Shown: positions 1-11,741 of the stretch, one piece after another
Layout: each line of letters begins with the position of its first letter
Numbering within the stretch: position 1 is the stretch's first letter
NCBI GenBank assembly: GCA_900323505.1
Contig: OOIN01000004.1
Location: 496,001 to 560,000 of the forward strand
Direction: 5' to 3'
Source of the DNA: Ustilago trichophora
Lineage: Eukaryota > Basidiomycota > Ustilaginomycetes > Ustilaginales > Ustilaginaceae
DNA: 64,000 nt
Made by a program: the position numbers and the translations under genes
Notes under the pieces: generated by a model
The model's input: only the letters and a program-made list of their open reading frames with translations
The model's database searches: none
Told to the model about the DNA's origin: nothing

Positions 1-635
1 GGCTGTTGTTGTTTCTGACGGATTAACTTTGTCGATAGGCGGAAGAGTGAGGATGAGCAAGTAAAGCGCAACGGGAAGAGTTGTGGCTTGAGGAGACAGA
101 GATGTGTAACAGGATGGATGAGGTCACAGCGTGGTGTGAGGGTATGATTGTGTGTGTTGGTCGTGGGTAGATAGGACACCAATAGTCTGGCTATGCGGTC
201 AAGGTACAGCGAGTCGCGATTTGCAAGGGTCGACGAAAGCTCATGCAGGCAAGGCGGGCGAGCTGTACTGTTGGTTGATGTCAAGGGAAGACGATGACGA
301 AAGAGGATGGTAGAAAGGAAAGCCAGGGAAGAAAGGGTCTAGCGTGGCTGAGGGGAGAGATGGCGAGGGTCTTGTCAGCCACGAAGAGAGGACAAGAGGA
401 AGTCCAAGCAATCGTGACGCGAGGCAGGCAGGCAGGCAGATTGAAGCGAGCAGATATGCTGGGCTGGCTGGCTGGCTGGCAAAAGAGAAAAGAGAAAAAA
501 AGTTGGGTGAGGGTTGAGGGAAAAAAGAGAGACCCTTCGGGGAAGGGCGAAGAGTGGACCCAGGCAACGATGAGGGAGAGGGAAGCAAGGAAAAGAAAAG
601 TGAAGAGGAGAGCCGAGCCTGAACGGAAGGAGGAG

Positions 636-655
636 GAGAGAGAGAGAGAGAGAGA
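636..655. repeat. (GA)n microsatellite
   Basis: Uninterrupted GA dinucleotides seen directly, within a longer purine-rich stretch. Confidence 0.9.
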
Positions 656-783
656 AGTGAGATGATGCTGCTATGATGCAGCCATCCACACAGAGTTAGT
701 CTTGAAGGGACGGCAGAGGAAGAGAAAGGAGAAAGAGGGGGAAGGGAAATCGCCGCAGCGACCGAGTTGGAAGGGGGGTGCGG

Positions 784-855
784 TGATGGATGATGATGAT
801 GATGGTGATGACGATGCGGGCGGAAGATGATGATGATATGATGATGATGCTGATG
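784..855. repeat. (GAT)n imperfect microsatellite
   Basis: GAT/ATG trinucleotide repeats with interruptions. They create a false methionine-rich or histidine-rich reading frame on either strand. Confidence 0.85.
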
Positions 856-1350
856 CCTGGTTGTGATGCTGTCTCTGCAGGCGAAAGAGGACAGGTCCAA
901 AGCAGAAAAAGGAACGGGCGAAAGACCAGAGTCCGAGTCGACTCGACTCGATTCGTTCAGGGTTCGATTTGCCAAGTTCAGGGTTCGCCAACCGCAAGCA
1001 CACAGGGCGAGATTACGAAGATTTCGAAGACAGAAGAAGACACACAAAAAAAAAGGACACACACACACCCCTGTGATGCACCACACATCACCACTCTCTT
1101 CTTTTCGCTCTAAAAGCAGGGTTCGTGTCGGTTGACGTTGTCCAACTCAAAGCTCTGATTGACAGGACGATCGGACGCCATCCCGACCTTGGAATTGAAA
1201 AATAAATAATAAATTACAAAAACTACACAGTAAAAACCCAGGATGTCTACGGCTCTGCTCTTTCTTGCCGCAATCGGAGAACCAAGCAAGAACGAACGAG
1301 TTAGGCCAAGGCAGCCAGACTCTCAGAGACTCTTCGCAGGGTCCGTCCAT

Positions 1351-1368
1351 CACACACACACACACACA
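1351..1368. repeat. (CA)n microsatellite
   Basis: CA dinucleotides followed directly by a GA-rich tract to about 1405. Confidence 0.9.
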
Positions 1369-1724
1369 GGGAGGGAGAGAGAGAAGGAGAGAGAAGGAGA
1401 GAGCGAGCGACATTCTGACCTCGTCAAATTTTAGCTCACTCTGCTCCCATTGGTGATCGAAAGGGCCTCCGACAGTTGCTTTATACGAGCACATACAGCC
1501 CTCGATTGGAGCAAAAGCGAGGAAGGAGCGAAGCAACGATGGGGGCGACAACTCCTAACTAGCAGTCAGCTTGTGATTGCAGAGTCAAAAACAGGCTCAA
1601 AAGCGGAGGTGGTTTCCTTGTTCAGGGTCTCTTTCTTTTCAAGTGGGGGGGTTTAAAGTGGTTGATTGACCGTACAGCAAGCCGCACACTTCTCAATTTC
1701 TTCGGGCGGGCGGACGAGCGGTCG

Positions 1725-1751
1725 GTGTGTGTGTGTGTGTGTGTGTGTGTG
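1725..1751. repeat. (GT)n microsatellite
   Basis: Uninterrupted GT dinucleotide run of about 27 bases. Confidence 0.9.
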
Positions 1752-2095
1752 GTCCCGAGTTAGGTTGCCAGCAATCGCGTGTCTGATAGGACAGCGGGGG
1801 TTCAGTTGGCAATCCTTAGACCAGAAAAGCCTTCACAGCGCGGGGAGACGAAACAACGAGAGAGAAAAGTCAAAAAAGAGGCAGGGTCCATCTTGGGGGC
1901 ATTGAGTTGGGCTTGGTACAGTAGATGGGCTGCAAGTTGAAATCCGAAATCAAATTTTTTTTCCTCTCACCTTTTCCCTCTCCAGCAGACAGAAAGGGAC
2001 TGGCATATTTGACGAACCAATCAGATTTGATCAGATTGCGCTCTTCTAGCTCCTCCACGGTCTGTTCATCAAACACAGCAAAAACAACAGAACCA

Positions 2096-2130
2096 ACAGT
2101 ACAGTACTGTACAGTACTCATACTGTACAC
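2096..2130. promoter_or_regulatory. GTACAGTAC palindrome cluster
   Basis: Overlapping ACAGTACAGTACTGTACAGT and a further TACTGTACA within 35 bases. Possible protein-binding site; function unknown. Confidence 0.4.
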
Positions 2131-2570
2131 TGTCGCAAGACCACCGCCTGCCTGCCGACACAAGACTTGAGCTCCGTGTTGACGCCGCAGCCGCAGTTGT
2201 CTGCGGTGAGACAAGGGCTCAGTAGCTGTTGATGCTGGTGATGGTCAATGCAAGGTTGTGCAGAACCGTTCGAATCCCGCTGCTAAATTTGGATTGAACC
2301 CTACTCTATGCAGCCATCTTTTTGCGCTTACAACCCACTGGCTGAGCGGATTCGCCGAAACAGCATCGATCGCTTCTCCCGTTCATCCCTCCTACATACA
2401 GAGAGGAAGGAAGAAAAGCAACGAGAGCGGTGTTCCGGGATAGCCCCGAAAGACGAAAGAAAACCTCAGGGTTCAACTTGAGCCTAACTTGAGCCTAAAA
2501 ATCAATGACAACTCTTTCAAACTGGAACCGAGGAGTAGTTGCGAAAGCCGAAGAACTCGAAAGAAGGAAC

Positions 2571-2648
2571 GAACCAACCAGCCAACCAGCCAACCATCCA
2601 ACCAACCAACCAACCAACCAACCAACCAACCGAGCGAGCGAGCGAGCT
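2571..2648. repeat. (AACC)n then (GAGC)n tetranucleotide repeats
   Basis: About 60 bases of AACC units with a few AGCC variants pass directly into four GAGC units. Confidence 0.9.
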
Positions 2649-3001
2649 TCGGAAGGGGAAATAGTCCCTACACCTCCGGGTAACCGACTCTTAAGGAGAG
2701 GAGAATCTTTATTTTCTGATTGGGCAACCTCGTCTGAAACGCGTGGTCCGGCCTTACGTCCCCGGTTTCCTTTTCCTTTTTTTTTCTTTTCTTTTTTTCT
2801 TTTTTTTTCCCCCTCTTTCTTCTGTTCTGGTGGCTCTTCGGTCCGCTTTCGCTGCTTGCAACCATTCCTTTCCCGAATCAACTACAGTGTATGAGATGCC
2901 GTTGATTACGTTACATCCTATCTATGCTTCTCGTATCAACATTGATGGCGCTCTACATACTGGACTCAAATAAAGTGCCATGCAGCGAGATGAAAAAAAA
3001 G

Positions 3002-3003
<2 letters not shown>

Positions 3004-3033
<30 letters not shown>
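3004..3033. repeat. (CA)n microsatellite
   Basis: Uninterrupted CA run of about 30 bases. Confidence 0.9.
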
Positions 3034-3036
<3 letters not shown>

Positions 3037-3135
3037 CTTTGCACCGGCGAGCTGGAATGTTGTTTGTGTGGGTTGTGTAGGTTTTGACCCTGAGTTGGAC
3101 CCTGCACCTCAACCCTACATTCCAGCCTTGGCATT

Positions 3136-3154
3136 CAATCCCTCAATCCCTCAA

Positions 3155-3210
<56 letters not shown>
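3136..3210. repeat. (CT)n microsatellite with CAATCCCT repeats at its 5' side
   Basis: Three CAATCCCT units lead into about 50 bases of CT dinucleotides. Confidence 0.9.
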
Positions 3211-3213
<3 letters not shown>

Positions 3214-5164
3214 GAGAGAGAATTTCCGCGCTCTTGTCATCCTGTTCAGAATAGCAAAACTCGGGAAGACACTCTTTGAGCTGGATCAAAATGGCGACAC
3301 CACCAACTTGTGCTCTATTTGCAACCAAACTCCGCTCTATGCTACGCTGCAACTTTCTTTGCCAACAGGAGACAGTCTGGCCTGTTGGAAGCGGGATGTC
3401 GAAGCCAAGGGATTCAAGCAGTCAGCTTTAAATCAGAGTCCAATTGTGGATCACTGTTGTCCCGTCCCGTCTCGAATTTTAGCTCGCAAGCCTCCCTTTT
3501 CCCCTTCTTACCTTTGACATCATTTGGCATCGGGGTCAACACCACCGTGAGGATTGAAAGGTCACGCTCTGAGTTGTGATGACAGTCAAGTTTGCAATAG
3601 ACTTTTCTCTTGGCTTTCTTGGATTGGTGTGTTGGCTGTCACATTTGGTTCGCGAGAAGGCATAGCACTTTGCTCGTCCTCGGATAGGTGCGGTACTATA
3701 CGGTGCACACCGTCGACGAAAGAGGATAAGGAGGTATAGCGGTCTTCCTGTCCAACAGTATCTAGCTCGACGACGGGACGGGAAGGAATGTACTGTACCC
3801 TAGGGTTTGCACCATCACCCCATCGACCACGAGTTCCGTGTACATACATGCAGGAGAGAGACTTTTCGGAAACCGGCCACTGTCCACCTCCATTACAGCA
3901 TTGTCCTGTACTGGACTGTACACACCTGTTCAGAGAGTGTGTCAATCTCTTTACCTTGCGCTTTGAACACAGAGTAATGCAGAGCCCTGAGGAAATGTAC
4001 TGTAACATGGGTGTTGTTGGTCTTGGAGGTCGGCGGTTCTTGTGTATGGCGAGAAAATGGGTTTCTTTTTTTTCTAAACGTTCCCTTGCCGATCGTCACG
4101 TCTTTTAGACGTCAAGATCGGATCCAGCAGCATTTTACCTTTTGCCAAACACATCTCACATGATTGTTCAATTTGATCAACGTTTTTAGCGTGGGTACAG
4201 TAGGTTCATGTCGCCTGCATCATCAAATCGGACCCTGAGAAAACCCTGTTTCTTTCTCTGCAGATGTTTGGGTCGCGTGCCTTTTCTTCTGCCTTTCTTC
4301 CTGCTCATGTTCTAGCTTTCCCCCATCGCGATCGCACATCTGTCAGTAGACGAGCCTCATTCCGAGCAGGGGTTGGCCATACAGATCACAAGTACCGAGT
4401 GCAAAGAGTCAAAAAGAGGTTTTTGCACACTTTCAAAGCCCGATATTGGAACGATTCGATTTTCTGACTACACTACACAAGAATCCACGTGATGCCTTAA
4501 CCCTTTGCTGTCACTACGGTCGTTAGAGAAGGGCTAGGCCATACCACAGCTCTGCGATATTCGGAACGGCCGGCCGTCTCCCAAGCTTTCAAGACAGAAA
4601 TGGAGAGACAAAGAGACTCAGAGAGACAGGGGGTTCAAGCGGTCTCGGTGTTTTTGCTTTGTTTTCCGATAGGCAGCTGTGTGCGTTTTTCATCTGGCGG
4701 ACCGTCAGTCGGCCGTTCCGCAGTACTGTACAGTACATACACACAAATCGCATATCTTCCACAGTAAAACGTCCTATATAATCGAATGTGAGTCGCTTCA
4801 TCGCAGACCTCGGCAGCCACTCCGATTCAAGAAGAGAAAGTATTGTGCCAGAACGATCGAAGAAGAAGGGAAAAAAAACGCAAGCCTAAAGTTACCCCTC
4901 CTCGATCCTGGTGATGATTGCGGAGTCTCACCTTAGCCGACCCTACTTTACACTGCCCATTCTTTCTCTTCTACTTTTTCTCCCAAGCCACACAAATACG
5001 GCTGCTACACATTCTCATCCATGTTCACAGACAATGAATCCTAAACCTTGATCTATACAGTCCAACTAGTTCAAGGTTGTGAGATTGGCATGATTCTCGG
5101 CTGAGTTCCCCGATGGGCGTTTAGCCTCCGGTAGTGGGAAATAACCAAAAAGAACAAAGAAAAG

Positions 5165-5167
<3 letters not shown>

Positions 5168-5206
<39 letters not shown>

Positions 5207-5243
5207 AAAGAAAAAAAAGAAAAAAAAAAAAAAAAAAGAAAAG
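5168..5243. repeat. Long poly-A tract
   Basis: About 75 bases of almost pure A with four single-G interruptions. It could be the tail of a decayed retroposed element or simple slippage. No target-site duplication or open frame was recognised beside it. Confidence 0.9.
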
Positions 5244-5409
5244 AGGAGGCGCAAGTTGCCAAGATGAAATATGTGAAACGAGAGAGACCCTGCAGGGTCG
5301 TAGGGCACCTCCATCCCTTGACAACGCCACGTGCAGCTCTACCGCATTTCCAGTAACACGGTTCAACCACCTCTCAGCCCACGTCACCACTTCACTCACA
5401 AACACACAA

Positions 5410-5436
5410 ACACACACACACACACACACACACACA
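5410..5436. repeat. (CA)n microsatellite
   Basis: Uninterrupted CA run, about 215 bases before the stop codon of the minus-strand gene at 5650. Confidence 0.9.
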
Positions 5437-5536
5437 GCTGTTCAGAAAGCTATCTTGGGCAGAGAACCATGATCTTTGATTGAGAGAGAAATAACTACAT
5501 TTGAACTAGACACAACTGGAAAAGATTTGGGTGACG

Positions 5537-5540
<4 letters not shown>

Positions 5541-5592
<52 letters not shown>
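5541..5592. repeat. (GA)n microsatellite
   Basis: About 52 bases of GA, 58 bases downstream of the stop of the minus-strand gene that ends at 5650, so probably transcribed in its 3' UTR. Confidence 0.9.
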
Positions 5593-5594
<2 letters not shown>

Positions 5595-5649
5595 CGATTC
5601 GGAACTTGAGAATACACTTGCTGCAGGACGACAACCGGTAGAAATATCG

Positions 5650-8600
5650 TTAGATTCGAAGGTGCTCAGCTTCTTTGTCCTCCAAATCATAGTTGAGAGC
5701 ACCGCCAAAGATGCCGCCAAATAAGGGCGAGTGGAGCGGTGTCTTGCATGCTGAAGAGGGCAGGGCGCCCGACATCGAAGCTGTGACGGATGCATCCTGG
5801 CCCTTGCTGTCCATGGCATTGTGGTGCGATTCGGTGCTGGACATCGGCTCGCTGGGTACGGCAACGTTGCTCTGAATAATGGGCTCGTGGAAAGCCTCGG
5901 CTTTGTTGTTGGTATTAGGCTGGCTGTGCGGATTGAGGTTGGATCCTGGCTGGAGCAGATCCTTGCCGACAGCAGGGGGACCGGGCGGAGCAGGCGAGCC
6001 TCGTGGCGTAGGTGTAGCGTCGGTGATGCGCATGCGCGGGAAAGCAGTGGCCGGCGAGTCGCCCTCTTCGTAGCCAGCTCCGATACCACCTTCTGGTAGG
6101 CTCGAGAGCTGCAAAAGCGGCGTGGTCGGCATAGGCGAAGCTGAAGTGGTCCTACCATCTTCGGTTGCCTGCGGGGAACCAGCTGCTCCCGCCTCGCCCT
6201 GCGAAGCGAGCATAGCGGCGCGCTTGGCACGCTTCTCCCTCTTCTCTCGTCGAGTAATGCGGCCGGGACCCGCGCTATTGTTGGAAGCCACACTGACTGC
6301 ATCGCCAGCTACATTGCTGCCACCGAGACGCAAGCCAGCGATCTGACTGTACGTGGGTGCACTAGGAGTGGCAAAGGAGCTGGAAGATGGCGGTGGAATC
6401 TCGCCTCCTCGAGTGGGGAACAAGACAGGCGAAATAATAAAGGATCGTCGTCGACCAGAGGTGCTGTCGCTGGAACGGCCAGCTTCGTTGTTGTCGTCCT
6501 CGTGCGGCTGGCGCAGGGGACTGATCGAGAACATCTCTGGATGGCGAACGGCATTCGAACTGGATCGGAAGGGGGAGCTAGTGCGTGCCGCTCGACCGCC
6601 GGACTGTCCTTGCGATCGGGTGAGCAAGAAGGTACCCAGAGGCTGTTGATGCTGGTGCTGTTGCTGGAAGGCGTTCTGCGATGGTACAGGAGCCGCCTGA
6701 GAATCACGGAAGGAGCCCATCGGGATCTTGTGCCATCTTGCAAAGGCGTTAAGGTTGAGCCCAGGGGCCGACGACGTCTTGCGACCGGAGCGGATCGATG
6801 GTCGGCGACCTCCGTCCTGCCCATCGGCTCCTTCCGCTTCAGGAGAGGGCGACTTGGAGCCAGTGCCGCGCCAGATCATGCTGGAATCAACGACATCGTC
6901 CAGTTCCATCGGGTCGACTTCCTCGACCGGCTCAGGCGAAGAGGGTGCCAGCTCACTGTACTCGTCGAGTGCAGAGGCGGCATCATTGGCCGACGAGAAT
7001 CGACGAAGACGCTTGGCCGAGAGACCTTCTTCCATCAGCGAGCTCCTACGAGCGGCACTACGCTTCTTGGCTAGACCTTTCTTCTCCAAGCTTCTCTTGC
7101 CTGAGAAAGGCGAAGGTGCCTTGCGCGAGCCATCGATGACAGCACGATGCACAGACTTGGCCGAAGTAGGCATAAAGCTGCCCATCTGAGGTTTGGCGAT
7201 GGTGGCGACGCGTTGATGATCTGGTGTCTTGGGCGCTGCCATCGAGCTGTCGATCGAGGCAGTGCCGCTTCCGTGGCTGCTGGTGCTGCCGATGGTGCCT
7301 TGACCATTGATGCCGGGAAGCTGTACACCTGCAACCAGAGTGGCAGCCTCTTCCATCGTGACACCGAGGGCAGCAGCAGCTGCCTTGAGAGTGCCTTCGG
7401 GATCGCGCGCAAGCTCCTCGGTCGAAATGGTGATGCCGACCTCGTTGGCAACCTGCTCATCCGAGGAGACGGGAGAGCCGCCAGAGCCACTGCCTGACTG
7501 CTTGCCGTTGATGCTCGAGTCAGACATGGGGATGGCTTGAGCAGAGTGTGGCAAGGAAGGCGATGGGAGGGAGCTGGGAGCTGCAGGCGAGAGTCGACGC
7601 GAATTGGTGGCCATGGCTCTTGCGCGTCTGGCATTGCGACCGCCGCGAGGGGCGACAGAGCCGACGAGGAGTCGTGGATAAGGCATATCCTCGTCGGGAA
7701 GCTCGTCGGTCGTATCACCGTCATCTTCAGGAGCGCCGAGCAGGCCGCTGGCACCGGACCAGAGCCTGTTGCCTCCTTGGTCAAACTCCCAATCGGCGCT
7801 GTCGTCATCGCTGTCGTCGACGAACTCAAACTCACCATCGGAGCCGAATACTGCTTCGCCGTCGCCAGCTCGTGCATAGATGAGTCGACCGTCGAGGTCT
7901 TCGATGACCAGCAGGGGCATTTCGGGCTTGATCTCGGCGGTACCGTCTCCAGCGCCTTCACCAGCAGTAGCGCTTGCGTCTCCATTTGCTGTGCCAATGT
8001 GTGCGATCAGCGGAGCGTCGAGCAAACCACCTTCGAGATCGCTGATATCTCTGTCCTCATCCGAGTCGGTGGTGAACTCGTCGTCGTCGTCTCCATTCTC
8101 GTTGAGTGTGCCAGGCTCGCCCATCTCGCTGTCGGTAGAAGTTTCGAAGAAGTCGGTAAAAGAGGGCTCTGACGAAGAGTTGAATGCCTCCTGCTCCTCG
8201 AAGAGCTCATCTTCGATGACAGGCAAACCGTACATGCGAAGGGTATCGGGGGACATGCTGAGCAAATCGGCGTCGGCGTCGTCGTCATCCACCTCGTCTT
8301 CGATATCGGCCTCTGCCTCTTCACCAGCGGCACCTTGACCATCATAGTTGGAGCCGCGGCGTATTGCGATAGAGCGAGCGCGGTGCTGTAGATCACTTTT
8401 GCTTGCTGAGTCGCGCTCGCTGCCATGGCGACGACGATCTGAGGGATCGCGATGTTGGAGGCGGGCCTTTGCTTTCGATTGTCTGTCGAGAGCGTCCTGA
8501 ATGATGAAGCGTTCTTCTTCCTCCTCGGTATCTTCTCCGGAAGCGCCGCTGCCGAGCAGAGACTCGCCGTCGCCGGCTTCGGCGAGCTTGCGTTCCATTT

Positions 8601-9409
8601 CGGTGTCCGAGTCAGATTGCAGGTCATCACTGTCGATGCTCCTCGCCTTGCCTTTATCGAGTGCGGGGTAGGAGGGGCCAGCGATGGAGGCGACATCGTC
8701 GGCATCGTCATCTGATGGTACGTCGGTCAGATCCGAGTCCGTGTCGAGCTCTTCAAAACGTTCCTTGCGGACGCTCGCTTTTCGCTCGGCACGAGGCCGG
8801 TCTTTCTTGCTGCTAGAATAGACCTTTGCAGGCTTTTTGCCATTCGAAGTTCTTGATTTGTTTCTGGACGACATGGCAAGCGTGGGTACGGGAAGTTTGA
8901 TGCCAGGGATGTGCTTTGATCCAAGATCGTCGTCGTCCTCGCCCGAGCTGGAAAGGTTGTCGTCTGAGTTAAAAAAGGGACGCGGGGAACCACCGACGCT
9001 CGAAGCTGAGCGTGAAGAAGGGGGACCGGACTTGAAGGAGCCGGTCCGATGGAAGGGGCTGGAACGGGTAGGGGTAGTCTGGAGTTTAGCCTGAAGGCTT
9101 TTGCGATGGCTCAAGGGATGGACAGAATCTGCTCTTCTAGAGGAACGGGCTGGTGAGTGCAAAGGGAGAGATGTGCAGAATCGCGAGGGAAAGCATAGAC
9201 GGCAGCAGGTGTGATGATACCATGTGACGAAGTGATCAGTTGGTGTTCGACTTTAATAGTGACGCTGACGAGCGCGAAAGGCAATGGCAGCGGTCTTTTG
9301 AGGCGGCTAACCGGAATACCAGCATGTCAAGGGTGGGGGCCCAGAGAAGGGCGCGCGACCGGGAGCATCAGGGACACTTACAGAGATCTGCACTGAGTTG
9401 TCGAGACAT
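5650..9409 (-). CDS. Large acidic, disordered nuclear-type protein; possible Ifh1/Crf1-like regulator
   Basis: Model: exon 1 9409-9382, intron 9381-9150 (GTAAGT donor, CACCAG acceptor), exon 2 9149-5650, 1175 residues. The main frame has no usable ATG before residue 91 or so. The 28-nt exon 1 (MSRQLSADL plus one base) restores an ATG in exact phase. The protein is low complexity: Ser/Arg-rich N terminus, many Asp/Glu runs (residues about 130-470), basic patches such as KRSLEKKGLAKKRSAARR and a Pro/Ser-rich C terminus. Two less biased blocks stand out: a Phe/acidic stretch PSFTDFFETSTDSE near residue 340 and PLLVIEDLDGRLIYARAGDG near 421, followed by a second acidic block and a Gly/Arg-rich patch. 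From memory these resemble fungal Crf1/Ifh1-type ribosomal-protein gene coregulators; this is weak. It could equally be another chromatin-associated scaffold. The gene itself is firm, its function is not. Confidence 0.75.
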
Positions 9410-11741
9410 GAAGTGAAAAATGAGACGAGCGATGAAAAGCCCGCGCGAATTGCTTCGGCTGTGATAACGACGGTGTGAGTCTGGACGATGAGGTCGCAGG
9501 ATCACCGACTATGACTGAGATACTCGTTGAGAGTTGCTCGAGATTGCGCTGACGCGCAAGAGGTGATGGAAAGAAAAAGCTGTATGCGTCGATTATGGTG
9601 CACCAGCTGGGCGCAGATGAGAAGGCGGGAGCCTCGTATTGTGATAGAAGAAACCAAATGTATGGGAAGGGTTGGGAAGAAGCGGGAGGGAGCGGTGGGC
9701 AGCACTGAACATGTTCTGATGGGCGATGGTCAGGTGGATGTTCCACTCTCTAGCGCTTGCTTGACTTTACTGTTGTCAAGCGGCGGCGTTAAGGAATGAT
9801 TCGCAAGTCGATCCTAAGTGAGACGAATGGCGACTTGCTTGCTGAAGAAGATCCAAAAGAAGGGTCTGTTGTCGATGGATCGAAGTTTTCTCCCGAAAGA
9901 TGTTGATGTCGAGTAGAAGCGGATCTGAGGTTGAAGCTGGACCTCGAAAGTGGATGGCTGATGTGCGCAGCAGAATTGTTTTAACGACGGTAAACGTAGG
10001 TGGAAGCTGCTGTCGAGCAAATAGCGTCAATGTGTTCGAATGACGATCGTGATGTTAGCGGTAGGATGATCAGGAAGAAGCGAAGATAGGATGTGGGGTT
10101 GAAGTTGTTTGGAAGGTTCGAGTTGTATGAAAGGAAAGGAAAGGATGGTGTTTGAATGAGATAGTGAAACGTGTGATTGCGCCTTTGGCTCAGTCTCTTT
10201 CGTTGATCTCTCTCTAAGGAAGACTTTTTTTTTTTTTTGGCGGCCTCTGAGTACCAATGCGACATTTTTGATTTTTTTGATTTTTTTTTTTTTTGGGCCG
10301 GACGACTTGAGATGATTTGGACTGTGCTGAGTTGCTGTAAAAGATAGCAGAAGCGAAGAAGCCACCGCTACGAGAGAGTGCGCAATTGCTGGGAATTAGC
10401 AGCGTTACAGCAGTCTTCCTGGAAATTTTGCTCGGAGTTCTGCGAGGCGACTTTTTTTGTTTTTTCGAAATTTTTATTTTGAGACGAGAAAAAAGAAAGA
10501 TTGAAAAAAAGGGTTCAATTTACTCCACTCTCGTGCTTTCGGGCGCTGTCTTGCCCAACCTGTCACTTTTTTCTCTTCTTGCTGCTTTTTTTTTTTACTC
10601 CGCATCTCTTGTCGTTCGTCACGGTGCTGCTGATGCGCCGCCGTTTTGTTTCGTTTCCGCTTCTTCCAGGCTTGTTCTTCATTTCTGATGCAACTGCGTG
10701 GCGCCACCCCTGTGTTCTTCTGCTCTGGTGGGCGTGTGTCTGCGTAGTGTCGACATTTGCGCAGCGCAGGATTCGTTCATGTTTGCTCTGCTCTGCTTTG
10801 CGCTCAAGCCTCTCTCTCGCACACACATAGGGGCTGAAGGAAGACACGGACATCTGGGTCACGCAGTGAAAAATCAGCTTTGCCCACCTTGCCAACTGTT
10901 GCCTTGGCCTGTGGAGCTTGCTAGGCGTTTCTGCCTAGAAGTACAGTCCTCTGACATCGTAGCCTGTAGCTGCAGAAGATCTGGTTTGCATCTCTGCCAG
11001 CTCTGCATTGTACTCCAAAGTCTAGAAGAGTGTGTTCCAAGGAAAGGCCGGGTGGCAAACACAAACCTCGCGAATTGGAAGATTCGCATTTCTCAAATTT
11101 GAACTCCCGAGTCTGTCGCACGAAAGAGGCATCTAGTTTTGGCAAAGCTACCTCATTGTTAGGTCTTGACTCCCGAAAGCCGGGAAGAGGGTCCAACAGC
11201 TCAGGAATTTTTTTCTGGTTCAGCTCTATGAACTTGCAGCTTTTTCAGCAAGAGGGTCCTCTGTCCTCCCACTTCGAATCCCAAATTTTCAAAAATTTTG
11301 GAACTTGACACAAGCGCTTCTGCAGCCTTGACCTTTTTTTTTTTTTTTCTTCTGTTTTTGAGAAGAGGAGGAAACAAAGTCTTCACGCAGCAAAAGGGCA
11401 GCCTAGTAGTAGCTCTTGAACCACACCGTCCTTCCGACCCTGATCACCACCCGTATCTTGAAGCTTGGAGATCGGACTGTATCCGACAACGAGCTATCGC
11501 CTCTTCTACCACACCTATCGGCACTTCCCACTTCATCCTCGTCGGGACACTCGAGCACAGCAACTCGAATTGCCAGCTCATCTTTCTAAACACGTCTGCT
11601 CAGTTCTTGATCCAAGGAACTGCGACGCCGACGCCACTTTCTCGCTGATACCAAGTGTCTATCAGCTTTCACTTAGACATCATCGGGTAGCATCGATAGA
11701 GACGTCGTTGCTCTATTGCATCTCGAGCTAGGATATCAAAA
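9410..11741. other. Divergent promoter region between the 5650-9409 gene and NOG1
   Basis: This 2.3 kb spacer separates two outward-reading genes. It holds several T or A tracts (about 10206-10219, 10260-10295 on the plus strand) and no convincing coding frame. Long 5' UTRs or 5' UTR introns for either gene are possible but cannot be placed. Confidence 0.5.

Larger units (their letters stand above)
1..5649. other. 5.6 kb gene-free, repeat-dense region
   Basis: No reading frame here looks like a gene. The longest frames are low-complexity translations of CT, GA, GAT, CA, AACC and poly-A tracts. At least nine microsatellites lie in the interval, plus several copies of the GTACAGTAC palindrome (near 2096-2130, 3787, 3996 and 4723-4736). 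The minus strand of about 240-1100 is strongly pyrimidine-rich, as smut promoters often are, so the left end may be the promoter or 5' UTR of a minus-strand gene outside the window. That last point is inference. Confidence 0.6.

Noticed and set aside
241..1086. 281-codon open frame on the minus strand
   Set aside because: Its translation is Ser/Pro/His runs from CT, GAT and GA repeats, with no domain and no gene-like codon use.
2230..2300. tRNA-like B box (CGTTCGAATCC) near 2269
   Set aside because: The T stem does not pair, and no A box or acceptor stem is present at proper spacing.
5168..5243. Poly-A tract as the tail of a retrotransposon
   Set aside because: No reverse transcriptase remnant, terminal repeat or target-site duplication was visible nearby.
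5066..5472. Overlapping frames rich in Phe or Lys
   Set aside because: They are translations of the poly-A tract and the CA repeat.
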